IMG/VR virus record: IMGVR_UViG_3300009154_002438
Location: 1-37,150 of that record
Reading direction: 5' to 3' (one strand)
From: a virus
Length of the DNA: 37,150 nt
Under the pieces are notes generated by a model. The model was given only the letters and a program-made list of their open reading frames with translations. It did no database searches and was not told the origin of the DNA. Of the stretch, positions 18,596 through 26,461 are shown one piece after another. The number at the start of each line of letters is the position of its first letter. Within the stretch, counting starts at the first letter, position 1. The position numbers and the translations under genes were made by a program.

Positions 18596-18627
18596 TTCAT
18601 GCTCCTAACTAGTTAAACAATACTTAT

Positions 18628-18656
18628 ATTATAGCACCAAATTGATGCTATGTCAA
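18628..18656 (-). promoter_or_regulatory. Consensus sigma70-type promoter whose -35 box holds a stop codon
   Basis: The minus strand reads TTGACA (18651-18656), 17 bp, TATAAT (18628-18633), a perfect consensus. The TGA inside the -35 box is the stop codon of the upstream E1-beta-like gene. It drives the 399-residue gene. Confidence 0.88.
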
Positions 18657-19192
18657 GCAATATATAACTGTGGGTATTCTGCCACAATGTGGATTCCGCC
18701 CGTTTTGTAAGCATTTTTATAAGTGTCCAAAATGCTATCTGCAGATTTTAGATCGTAAAATCGAGTATTTGGACACATGCTGGTAAACTCTGCAATGAAA
18801 TTGGCTTTGTGCTGTGGACCCGGATCCAACGGCTCGTCTGCACCTTTGGCCACTCGAATGATTATATTGGCTTGTTTGCCAGTCATTTCCTCGTACTTGT
18901 CCACATGATTGATCAATTGATTAGCCGCGCAGATCAAAAAGTTCCAGCGAGGATAAAAGCTGATCACAGTTTGGCCCATCATACTCATGCCCAAACTCAT
19001 GCCCATTTGTGTTTCTTCCATTACTGGAACTTCGATCATCTTGTCTTTGGCTACGTTTACTAAAGTAGTACTCATCGGGTTACCCGGATACACAATCTGC
19101 TGTCCAATGAATACAGTATCGATTTGCTCACCCAAATAGGTCATAGCTTCAGTCAAAGCGTCTTTGTAAATTGATGTTTGTGGTTTGGTCAT
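18653..19192 (-). CDS. Thiamine-diphosphate enzyme, E1-beta/transketolase pyrimidine-domain subunit
   Basis: A 179-residue protein resembling the N-terminal (Pyr) domain of pyruvate-dehydrogenase-type E1-beta subunits. The family order is visible: YKDALTEAMTYLG at the start; PVMEETQMGMSLGMSMMG at 56-73, where E59 fits the conserved Glu that activates thiamine diphosphate; then NQLINHVDKYEEMTG and RVAKGADEPLDPGPQH. E1-beta proteins are about 325 residues; this one lacks the C-terminal transketolase domain. ATG 19192 is chosen because it overlaps the upstream stop as ATGA; a longer frame to 19270 exists but lies inside that gene. Its likely partner, E1-alpha-like, is at 23872-24501 in the same operon. 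Together they may transfer a two-carbon unit or make a branched sugar; the substrate is unknown. Confidence 0.82.
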   Translation of the reverse strand: MTKPQTSIYKDALTEAMTYLGEQIDTVFIGQQIVYPGNPMSTTLVNVAKDKMIEVPVMEETQMGMSLGMSMMGQTVISFYPRWNFLICAANQLINHVDKYEEMTGKQANIIIRVAKGADEPLDPGPQHKANFIAEFTSMCPNTRFYDLKSADSILDTYKNAYKTGGIHIVAEYPQLYIA

Positions 19193-19635
19193 GGCACTGA
19201 TGGCTTGTTGTCTTGTGAAACATCTTTGTTCCAGCTGATTTCCCAACCCTGGAAGTCTGCAGCCAAACAATCAACTTTGTAGTCTTTGCGTCCGCCCACG
19301 ACTTCTTGTATGATATTTTTGCTAGTGTTGCGGATTCCGTTCAAGCCGTGTGTCAATTCCAAATTGTTGCCGTCTTTGATTCCTCTGCGGTAGTTTGATT
19401 CGTTGTGCCAAATATGCAAGTTCATTTGAGCCAACACCACAATGGCTCGAATAGTTTCTGCATCCACTTTGGCATCCGGATGCTGGTCCATAATCAACTG
19501 TATGTCATGCACGATATCGGCGATCTCTTCACCGTACTCTTTTTTGTAATCTGTAATGAATACTTCTTTAAGCTGTACGATGCTCAATCTATCGATCAGC
19601 TCGCTAAATGTCTGTAGGTATCTGCGTTCGGTCAT
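19189..19635 (-). CDS. Conserved helical protein, DUF4254-like
   Basis: A 148-residue, mostly helical protein. FSELIDRLSIVQLKE near 10-24 and LAQMNLHIWHNESNYRRG near 68-85, followed by LNGIRNTSKN, recall the DUF4254 proteins found beside lipopolysaccharide and glycan genes. That resemblance is from memory and tentative. No catalytic motif is clear. Its start overlaps the SDR gene upstream and its stop overlaps the E1-beta-like gene downstream (both ATGA), so it is translated with the sugar genes. Confidence 0.7.
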   Translation of the reverse strand: MTERRYLQTFSELIDRLSIVQLKEVFITDYKKEYGEEIADIVHDIQLIMDQHPDAKVDAETIRAIVVLAQMNLHIWHNESNYRRGIKDGNNLELTHGLNGIRNTSKNIIQEVVGGRKDYKVDCLAADFQGWEISWNKDVSQDNKPSVP

Positions 19636-20570
19636 AGGTTTGTAAAGTTCCGGTTGTTGTGGACTATTGTCATCTGATATGCTGTAATTAGTTGTTCAAT
19701 GCCGTAGTCTAAACTAAAAGTGGGATTCCATCCTAATGCTTCCAATTTGGCATTGCTCACTATGTAATTGCGCTGATCAAAGTCTTTGGCAAACTCGTCC
19801 TGCTTGATTGCCAGTTTAGGCACATACTTTTTAATGCACTCTGCAAGTTCCAGCTTGCTTAGGTTAGCAGTAGACAATCCTACATTATAAGCCTGCCCTC
19901 GACACTGGTCGTAGTTTTCAATTATAAACTGAAACGTTTGGGCAATGTCCTGTACATGAATGTAATTGCGTTTAAAGTGCGCTTCAAACAATACCAAGTA
20001 TCCATCAGTAACTGCTTTATAAACAAAGTCATTTACCAGCAAGTCTTGACGCATACGTGGACTGACACCAAACACTGTGGCCAGTCTTAGTGCAACACCG
20101 TTGCCATGATACAGCACAGCATCTTCTGCATCGCATTTGGTTTCGGCATATAAACTCAAAGGTTTGAATGGACTATCTTCGGTAATGATTTCGTCACTTG
20201 ATCCGTATTGGCTGTTGGTGTTGGGAATGATCAGCTTTTGATCACTGGCCAGTACTTCCACTATGTATCTTATATGCTTGTAGTTTACATCTCTGGCCAG
20301 TTCGGGATTGGCTCGGCAAGCAGGCATTCCCACGATTGCGGCTAGGGGAATAATGATATCATGTTCTTTAACCAATGCCTGTAGTTGTCTAGTATCTCTA
20401 ACATCACCTAAGACAAATTTAAAGCCCTGTCTGTTAAATAGATGCAACAAGGATAACTGTTTGTACAACAAGTTATCAAATACAGTTACACTGTAGCCCT
20501 GTGTTAGTAAATGTTCAGCTAGTGTAGAGCCTAGGTAGCCAGCACCGCCTGTGATTAGTACTCGCTTCAT
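19632..20570 (-). CDS. NAD(P)-dependent sugar epimerase/dehydratase (extended SDR) 1
   Basis: A 312-residue extended short-chain dehydrogenase. The Rossmann motif G8-x-x-G11-x-x-G14 (ITGGAGYLG), GDVRD at 55-59 and catalytic Y141-x3-K145 (LYAETKC) are intact, with the serine near 120 (TNSQYG). Family members convert nucleotide sugars (epimerases, dehydratases, reductases). The exact substrate (UDP-, GDP-, CDP- or dTDP-sugar) is not readable from sequence. It is the only one of the three SDRs in this operon with a textbook YxxxK, so it is the most likely active oxidoreductase. ATGA overlaps link it to genes on both sides. Confidence 0.92.
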   Translation of the reverse strand: MKRVLITGGAGYLGSTLAEHLLTQGYSVTVFDNLLYKQLSLLHLFNRQGFKFVLGDVRDTRQLQALVKEHDIIIPLAAIVGMPACRANPELARDVNYKHIRYIVEVLASDQKLIIPNTNSQYGSSDEIITEDSPFKPLSLYAETKCDAEDAVLYHGNGVALRLATVFGVSPRMRQDLLVNDFVYKAVTDGYLVLFEAHFKRNYIHVQDIAQTFQFIIENYDQCRGQAYNVGLSTANLSKLELAECIKKYVPKLAIKQDEFAKDFDQRNYIVSNAKLEALGWNPTFSLDYGIEQLITAYQMTIVHNNRNFTNL

Positions 20571-21559
20571 GGCTTGCTATTTGGATCAAATTGTTCTTTG
20601 TGCGCACGATACCATTCGATAGTATCCTTTAGTGCTTGTTTAATCTCACGCTTTGGTTTCCAGCCTAGCGCATTAATCTTTTCACTAGATACTAGACGAA
20701 CTGGAATCATAGGTGCTCGATTGTTAACGTACTCAATTGGGTTAGTATTGCCGTCGGCTTCTTTCATCCACTCAAGTAATTGGTTAACGCTGTAGCCTTG
20801 ACCGTAGCACACATTGTAGATATCATAGGTGTCCACATGCTCTGCAACATACACAATGCCTCCGGCCATGTCGTCTGCGTGTAGCACATCACGTATTTCT
20901 GTACCATCACCCCAAACAGGAATTGGATTCAGCCTGTCCGCCACTTTGCGAATGTTTGCAGGTGTAACATGGCATTTCTCAAAGTCATACTTGTCATTGG
21001 GCCCAAATGCGTTGCTTGGACGAATAATGACGCACTGCATTGGATCATGTATTTGATTACTAAAGAAGTCGCACATCATCTCGCCAAAGCGTTTCATAGC
21101 ACCCACTGCTTTGTACACAGGTACTAGCGGCAAGTTCATAAAGTTGGCGTCTTCTACAGCATACACTGAACCAAGGTCGCCATTGACGTTTGCTGTGCTG
21201 ATAAAGATAAATTTACGCACCTTGTTCTTCCAGCTTTGTTCCATTATGTTGTTATTCATCTCAACATTGGGAGTAACATGTAATAACGGATTGAACTTAG
21301 TATCCAGTGCATTACTAGTGTTAGCCGCGCAGTGTATTACCACATCAATGTCTTGCGACACAAATTTAGCAAAGTCTGCATCACGCAGATCACCCTTAAC
21401 TAGTTCGATAGTTTCCGATCCGTTAAAGTCATTCCGTAAGCCTCTCTGTAGTGTGCTAGCACGTAGATTAGTGAACCCTTGTTGATACAGCACTCGAAGC
21501 ACATTGGAGCCAATGAATCCGCTTGCCCCTGTTACCAAAATCTTATCTGTAGTTTTCAT
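20567..21559 (-). CDS. Extended SDR sugar-nucleotide enzyme 2 (altered active site)
   Basis: A 330-residue extended SDR with a clear NAD(P) motif (VTGASGFIG at 9-17), GDLRD at 56-60 and C-terminal substrate-binding lines typical of epimerases and GDP-fucose-synthase-like enzymes (WGDGTEIRDVLHADDMA). The catalytic region reads STANVNGD and VPVYKAVGAMKRFGEMM. The Lys expected four residues after Y149 is Gly; Lys residues stand at +1 and +8. Either the active site is shifted or the enzyme has lost oxidoreductase activity. It overlaps both neighbouring SDR genes by 4 nt. Confidence 0.88.
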   Translation of the reverse strand: MKTTDKILVTGASGFIGSNVLRVLYQQGFTNLRASTLQRGLRNDFNGSETIELVKGDLRDADFAKFVSQDIDVVIHCAANTSNALDTKFNPLLHVTPNVEMNNNIMEQSWKNKVRKFIFISTANVNGDLGSVYAVEDANFMNLPLVPVYKAVGAMKRFGEMMCDFFSNQIHDPMQCVIIRPSNAFGPNDKYDFEKCHVTPANIRKVADRLNPIPVWGDGTEIRDVLHADDMAGGIVYVAEHVDTYDIYNVCYGQGYSVNQLLEWMKEADGNTNPIEYVNNRAPMIPVRLVSSEKINALGWKPKREIKQALKDTIEWYRAHKEQFDPNSKP

Positions 21560-22539
21560 TGGCCTAACCTTTGTTTGTATGCTAGGATGGTCTGCTTGAT
21601 ACCATCACGCAAGGTTGTTTGCGGAAGTATACCGTATTTCTTTTGACGATCTGGACTTAGACAACGAACAGGATCTCCATTCATTTTTGTTTCGTCCCAG
21701 ACAATGTTCTTAGTTTCACCTGATATTTCTTTATAGCAGTCAACTATAGTCTCAATGGTTTCTTTGATAGTGATGGCTTCTGCACAACCAAAGTTGATAA
21801 TATCTTTTACTTCTTTCTTGACCACATCAACACTAGCCTGTGCAACATCATCGCCGAACACAAAGTCACGCCTTGCACTGCCGTTACCCCAACACACTAT
21901 ATCTTTGCCCTCAACGTTGTACAACTTCCAGACGTTGCTACTGATCACAGTAGCGTCTTGTGCAAAGTTGTCATTGAGTCCGTAGATGTTGCTGGGACGT
22001 ATCACAGTCCAGTTGTCCCATCCATACTGTACTTGTAGGCTTTCTAATGTAGCTTCACCCATACGTTTGGTCCACCCCGGATACCAATCATTCTTACTGG
22101 GCACAGTGACCCATACATCTTCTTCACGCATGATCTCTGTAGGTTGGTAAACACCTACACTTGAAAGATAAACAAACCAACCGACCTTGGCATCAAATGC
22201 GGCCTTGATCATGTTGGTATTGAACATCAACATAGGAAACAAGTAGTCTGCAGGTTGTTTGCTACTACGTGCTGGCGATCCTTTTATTCCTGCAATATGC
22301 AGTACAATATCAATCGGTTGTTCTTCAAACAGTGACTCGCAGTTGTCCAAATATGTTAGGTCTTTCATTACCAGTATTAGATTAGAGTATTGTTCTCTTA
22401 AGGAAATCAATCCTTCTCCTATATTAATGTCCACTGCATAAACTGCATGAGCACCTTCTTCTAAGCACTTGCGAACCGCAGGTAATCCCACTAGTCCGTT
22501 GGCACCTGTAACGACTATATTTTTATTTTTAAATTCCAT
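21556..22539 (-). CDS. Extended SDR sugar-nucleotide enzyme 3, GDP-fucose-synthase-like
   Basis: A 327-residue extended SDR. VTGANGLVG at 10-18 binds NAD(P). WGNGSARRDFVFGDDVA near 218-234 and the overall length resemble GDP-L-fucose synthase and GDP-sugar epimerase/reductases. The catalytic stretch is YLSSVGVYQ and NDWYPGWTKRMGE: Y153 and K158 are five apart instead of four, with Pro at the usual Tyr position. A relative of this motif (PGW-x-K) may exist in other families, so this may be a subfamily trait. It is translationally coupled to SDR 2 and to the glycosyltransferase-like gene upstream (11-nt overlap). Confidence 0.88.
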   Translation of the reverse strand: MEFKNKNIVVTGANGLVGLPAVRKCLEEGAHAVYAVDINIGEGLISLREQYSNLILVMKDLTYLDNCESLFEEQPIDIVLHIAGIKGSPARSSKQPADYLFPMLMFNTNMIKAAFDAKVGWFVYLSSVGVYQPTEIMREEDVWVTVPSKNDWYPGWTKRMGEATLESLQVQYGWDNWTVIRPSNIYGLNDNFAQDATVISSNVWKLYNVEGKDIVCWGNGSARRDFVFGDDVAQASVDVVKKEVKDIINFGCAEAITIKETIETIVDCYKEISGETKNIVWDETKMNGDPVRCLSPDRQKKYGILPQTTLRDGIKQTILAYKQRLGQ

Positions 22540-23887
22540 GTTGAAGGTCTCTTATTAAATTTTGGTAAGGTTGTGCATTGATAAATGTAGTCAGATGGTT
22601 TCGATTATGGATCAATATATCTTTTACACTAAAATACAATTCGTGAATTTGTTCAAGTGTTAAATCATTTAATTTTTTTAATTCGTGTTCTATCAGCGCC
22701 ATGCGCAATTCGGGATCTTGTTCAAGATCGTATTCCTCGTTAATATAAGGATGAAATGTTCTAAACCCTAATTCATGCAGGTCTTTCAAAGAATTATAAT
22801 TACCTACATATAAAAACGGTTGAAAGTTTGCTATAGGCCTATATGTCTTTTCCGACATAAAGGGACTATCACCATCGTGAAATCTTGTTTCAGATACAAT
22901 ATGAATATAAGTGTTGAGATAAAGTTCTTTTTTGTTGTTGTGTGTTGAAAAGTTAGTTTTTTCAGACTGACTCAAAAGATGCGTGTCAACTTCCCAAGGC
23001 AGTATCTTTACAATTTGTCTAGCCATTTCTGACAGGTCTACATCTTTGTAATAGGTACTCCACGCCCTGGAACTGTCCAGCACCTGTCGCTCAGTTATCT
23101 GTTCAAGGAAACTGAACACATTATGATCTAGCAGATTGTATTTCAATGCTAGGTATGCCAGTGATATTCTGTGTGCGCGATTACTTAATTGTCTATTGAA
23201 GCACATGAATTTGTGAGGGCGTATTTTATCAGGATTCAACTCATGCTGTTTGACAAAATCGTTCATGTAGCCAAGTCGACCTGGTCGAGGCCTTGATGTT
23301 ATTCTTTCAGCATCTTCTCTAGGAAATAACAAAGGTCCACCAACTACTCTTATACTACAACCAGACACAGCGAATTCGTTTCCCGCAACTACTATTACAT
23401 TCTTGCCGTTGATACCTATTGATTGCAATAATGAATCAAACTTCAGTAGGTCTTCTTCGTTGGAGACAGGATCATGAATGTAATTTATAACCAGTTTTAC
23501 TTTGCCAGATCGCAGATGGTTTAACACTTTGGGGGAGATGGTATCGCTGATATTGTAAGTACAACTATTTCCTCCTATGTTAAATGAGTGATCTTGAAAT
23601 AGTGAATTTAGTGAAGTGCGTATTTCAATCGGGTAGATGTAGATATCAGCATCGTCCACAATTTGATCCGGATCAACCATAGCATGATTTTTAAAATATT
23701 TAAAAAAGTTGTTATGCCACCTGAATGGGAACATGTCACTATTCATTAGACTAGTAGCTGTACTTTCTACAGAATCGATACTTGGTATAGAACTTTTGAT
23801 ATGATTGGCCAGTATGGGATGAAGTCCGTTGGACAGCGGTACAGATTGATACCAATTGTCATAAACTATTTTTAGAATACTATCCAT
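22529..23887 (-). CDS. Putative glycosyltransferase-like protein A
   Basis: A 452-residue soluble protein, a paralogue of the gene at 25052-26461. Shared blocks are FMCFNRQLSNRAHRISLAYL near 228-247; IHIVSETRFH...SEKTYRPIANFQPFLYVG near 325-354; and LGFRTFHPYINEEYD near 365-379. The pattern Et...(S/T)EK...PI...PF...GF-x-TF-x-x-(Y/F)I-(N/D)E-x-YD recalls the donor-binding half of some glycosyltransferases. I cannot give a CAZy family, and the transferase role is inferred from this and from the sugar genes around it. It overlaps the E1-alpha-like gene by 16 nt and SDR 3 by 11 nt. Confidence 0.72.
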   Translation of the reverse strand: MDSILKIVYDNWYQSVPLSNGLHPILANHIKSSIPSIDSVESTATSLMNSDMFPFRWHNNFFKYFKNHAMVDPDQIVDDADIYIYPIEIRTSLNSLFQDHSFNIGGNSCTYNISDTISPKVLNHLRSGKVKLVINYIHDPVSNEEDLLKFDSLLQSIGINGKNVIVVAGNEFAVSGCSIRVVGGPLLFPREDAERITSRPRPGRLGYMNDFVKQHELNPDKIRPHKFMCFNRQLSNRAHRISLAYLALKYNLLDHNVFSFLEQITERQVLDSSRAWSTYYKDVDLSEMARQIVKILPWEVDTHLLSQSEKTNFSTHNNKKELYLNTYIHIVSETRFHDGDSPFMSEKTYRPIANFQPFLYVGNYNSLKDLHELGFRTFHPYINEEYDLEQDPELRMALIEHELKKLNDLTLEQIHELYFSVKDILIHNRNHLTTFINAQPYQNLIRDLQHGI

Positions 23888-24501
23888 TTGCCTGTGCCGT
23901 AATGCGGATACTTAGATTTGTAATGGTAGTGTACTACATCATGGGGTACGCTACGTTTACCATTCCATGTGGTATCTGTTGGAGTATATGTTGATACTGC
24001 ATTGTCTTCCACTACAAAGTATAATGGTAAATCAAAGTTTCTAGCATACTTGTGTATCTCGTAGAATATACCGCTTTCAAAACTCATGTCACCAATAAAG
24101 CACCATACTTTATCTGTAGAACCTGCACGTTTGATTTGCTGAGCAACACCCAGTGCAACGGGCAGTGTTCCGCCAACTATGGCACTGCTGTAAAATTTTT
24201 CATCAACATTGCAAATACTAATTGACTTTCCTTTGAGAATTTCTGCAGTTATCCATTGAGGATCTAGGCCTTTAAGCAGTGCATGATAATGACTGCGCCA
24301 GGTACTGAACACCCAATCAGTTGTATTAACACGTTTAAATATTTCGATCAAACTGTGTTCATTGCCGTTTGACAAGTGTATAGGTCCTCGAACTCGAGCA
24401 CCTTCCCATAGAGCTATGATCGAATCTTCAAACTTGATCAAACTATCTGGTGTATGATCGATATCTCGCACGACGGGATACTGGTCTAAATTAGTTATCA
24501 T
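23872..24501 (-). CDS. Thiamine-diphosphate enzyme, E1-alpha-like subunit
   Basis: A 209-residue protein like the alpha subunit of pyruvate/branched-chain dehydrogenase E1. Visible family lines are RVRGPIHLSNGNEHSLIEIF at 36-55, VFSTWRSHYHALLKG at 64-78, SAIVGGTLPVALGVA at 106-120, and the thiamine diphosphate/Mg motif from G137-D138 to N167 (CFIGDMSFESG...VVEDNAVST). The usual GDG is GDM here. The family is about 320-360 residues; this protein ends soon after the cofactor motif. The beta-like partner lies about 4.7 kb downstream at 18653. It sits between the RmlC-like cupin (4-nt overlap) and a glycosyltransferase-like gene, which points to sugar chemistry and not central metabolism. Confidence 0.85.
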   Translation of the reverse strand: MITNLDQYPVVRDIDHTPDSLIKFEDSIIALWEGARVRGPIHLSNGNEHSLIEIFKRVNTTDWVFSTWRSHYHALLKGLDPQWITAEILKGKSISICNVDEKFYSSAIVGGTLPVALGVAQQIKRAGSTDKVWCFIGDMSFESGIFYEIHKYARNFDLPLYFVVEDNAVSTYTPTDTTWNGKRSVPHDVVHYHYKSKYPHYGTGKWIVF

Positions 24502-25043
24502 TTGTCACGCCCTTGTATTATAGGATCTTTAGTAGGCCATTCTATATTGTAAGCCGGGTCATTCCATTTTATTACACCCTGATTATTTTCATTAACATAG
24601 TCGCCTTGATAAAATAGGCTGTAGTGAAAAATGCAATCTGTCAGTGCATAGTGCCCGTTAGCAAATCCCGGGGGTACCAGTACTTGGTCTCTGGTCTTTT
24701 CACTTATGATGTAAGATTCCCATTTGCCAAATGTATCGCTGTCTTGTCTTACATCAAGCACTACTAGATAGATATCGCCGACTAGAGCTTGAACCAGCTT
24801 CCAAGTTTTGTCATCATAGTGTAGTCCACGCAGTACACCTTGATATGATTTTGAAAATCTAGTATGAACTTGCACATCGTTTGGTAATATTTGGTTAACA
24901 GGGTGCGCAGTAGAATGATAGGTAGTAAATATCTCTCCCCTGTACTCTCTATAAACAGCAGGCGAGTACACAGGGACTTCTTTACCAAAGGTATTTAGAT
25001 ATGCTGTGTCTACTGTTTGCCAGTTACTGTCTTTGTAATTCAT
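24498..25043 (-). CDS. RmlC-like dTDP-4-dehydrorhamnose 3,5-epimerase family cupin
   Basis: A 181-residue cupin of the RmlC family, which epimerises C3 and/or C5 of 4-keto-6-deoxy nucleotide sugars. GVLRGLHYDDKTWKLVQAL at 69-87 includes the catalytic His H75. DIYLVVLDVRQDS, FGKWESYIISEK, VPPGFANGHYAL and IKWNDPAYNIEWP follow, with D162 at the usual Asp. The common GFAHGF reads GFANGHY, so the second His is shifted by two positions. The ATG has no Shine-Dalgarno and lies 5 nt after an AATAAATA box. With the SDRs it supports a 4-keto sugar pathway. Confidence 0.9.
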   Translation of the reverse strand: MNYKDSNWQTVDTAYLNTFGKEVPVYSPAVYREYRGEIFTTYHSTAHPVNQILPNDVQVHTRFSKSYQGVLRGLHYDDKTWKLVQALVGDIYLVVLDVRQDSDTFGKWESYIISEKTRDQVLVPPGFANGHYALTDCIFHYSLFYQGDYVNENNQGVIKWNDPAYNIEWPTKDPIIQGRDK

Positions 25044-25048
25044 GGAAA

Positions 25049-25056
25049 TATTTATT
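25049..25056 (-). promoter_or_regulatory. Late-type box AATAAATA, 5 nt before the RmlC-like ATG
   Basis: An exact NATAAATA match on the minus strand that includes the TAA stop of the upstream gene and ends 5 nt before an ATG lacking a Shine-Dalgarno. It could restart the distal half of the sugar operon late in infection. A chance match with the stop codon is possible. Confidence 0.4.
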
Positions 25057-26461
25057 CGTTGGTTCGTTGGTGCAGATATTTTATTAATTCAATACTGCTA
25101 GGATCGTTCTTGTGTAGTGTCAACAACAGATTATGATTGTGTTCTAATATAGACTCCATCTGCCAATACCAATCATGCAGTTGGTCTTGAGTCATAGCAC
25201 ATAGTCTGGCAATTTCTTTATAGATCATATGTACACGACGACCTTCGTCAGATTCAATATCGTAGCTTTCGTCTATAAACGGACTAAAGGTTTTGAATCC
25301 CAAACTTCTTAACAAAGCTAATGCGCCTGGATATGCTACAAATAAAAACGGTTGGAAATTTGCAATTGGCTTAAACACTTTTTCAGTAAGTGACTTGTGC
25401 TCTCCGTGTACAAAAGTTTCTGTGCAGATATAGAAATAACTGTCAGCATGTGGCTTGGCATCTTTGTCAGTCCATGCGCTTACTAGCTCATGACGATTGT
25501 CTCTTTCACTTTGTAGGACATGCGGCGTTGAATTGCATAGCTCTTTTACTGTGTCAGTGTTTATGTCAAACTGATAAAGATTCCTATAATAATCTAGCAT
25601 ACGATCATTAACTTGTAGTTTAGTCAAGCAAGACCAATCTCCCTGACTTAATAATCCATCTGTGGCCATCTTATACAGCAGAGCCAGTCTATGATTTCGA
25701 GAGTTTCTAATTTTAAATAAGAAATGATTTGGTCTTTTAAAATATCTGCTGTTTCTAAATTGCTCAACGCTCAGACGGAAGCTAGGGTTCTCAAAGTAAA
25801 ACATAGATGCTTCGCTCATTACATAGCACCAGTTGTGTACTTCTAGTCTACGTTCGTCGGGTCTAAACCATGATTCGTATACTTCTCGACCATTGAACGT
25901 GTTAAACGCTAGGATAACTTGTTCCTTAGGTATTCCGCTGTATCTAAGAACTTCATGTAAATTTATATAAGTTTCTTTTTCTATAAAGTTCTCTTGTCCA
26001 TAATCTATGAATATGATAGCTCTTCTTGATTGTGCATCTTGTAAGGCTTCTTCACTCATGTGTTTCCAAAAGTATTCGCCATTTAGTTTGTTGCCTGGCC
26101 TTAAATTAACTCCTACAAATTCATGCAGATGCGGCCCTAGTTTTATAGGGTAGATATATCGATTGACCTGATGCTTGCCAAGGTACAAAGAGTTTTCAAT
26201 TATTTGTACCTTATTAGAGTATACTCCCCTATCAAGATGCGAGCCGTTGTGTCTAATACTGTTTGGCCAATCACCGAATTTTTTATTAAAGACAGATCGT
26301 GTTACATCACTGGCACCTGGATCTGTAAAACAATTTTCTCTGTCTTTGTTTGAATATTGACTGTTAAAGTAATTTAAGATAGCGTATTCTGGCATCAATG
26401 CATTTGGCAAGATGTAGTTAGGAAATACGTAGTCGTAGAAAAAATGCAATTGATATTTCAT
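25052..26461 (-). CDS. Putative glycosyltransferase-like protein B
   Basis: A 469-residue paralogue of the protein at 22529-23887. It shares FLFKIRNSRNHRLALLYKM near 247-265, YFYICTETFVHGEHKSLTEK, VFKPIANFQPFLFVA near 360-375 and LGFKTFSPFIDESYD near 387-401. Its N-terminal half differs from the paralogue's and is rich in aromatics, which suggests a different acceptor. Transferase activity is inferred, not shown. It overlaps the radical SAM gene by 4 nt and is followed by an 8-nt gap before the RmlC-like gene, the widest gap between two genes in the operon. Confidence 0.72.
   Translation of the reverse strand: MKYQLHFFYDYVFPNYILPNALMPEYAILNYFNSQYSNKDRENCFTDPGASDVTRSVFNKKFGDWPNSIRHNGSHLDRGVYSNKVQIIENSLYLGKHQVNRYIYPIKLGPHLHEFVGVNLRPGNKLNGEYFWKHMSEEALQDAQSRRAIIFIDYGQENFIEKETYINLHEVLRYSGIPKEQVILAFNTFNGREVYESWFRPDERRLEVHNWCYVMSEASMFYFENPSFRLSVEQFRNSRYFKRPNHFLFKIRNSRNHRLALLYKMATDGLLSQGDWSCLTKLQVNDRMLDYYRNLYQFDINTDTVKELCNSTPHVLQSERDNRHELVSAWTDKDAKPHADSYFYICTETFVHGEHKSLTEKVFKPIANFQPFLFVAYPGALALLRSLGFKTFSPFIDESYDIESDEGRRVHMIYKEIARLCAMTQDQLHDWYWQMESILEHNHNLLLTLHKNDPSSIELIKYLHQRTNE

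Noticed and set aside
18653-19270. Longer E1-beta-like start at 19270
   Set aside because: The extra 26 residues overlap the upstream gene and show no family similarity, while ATG 19192 gives the ATGA overlap used throughout this operon.
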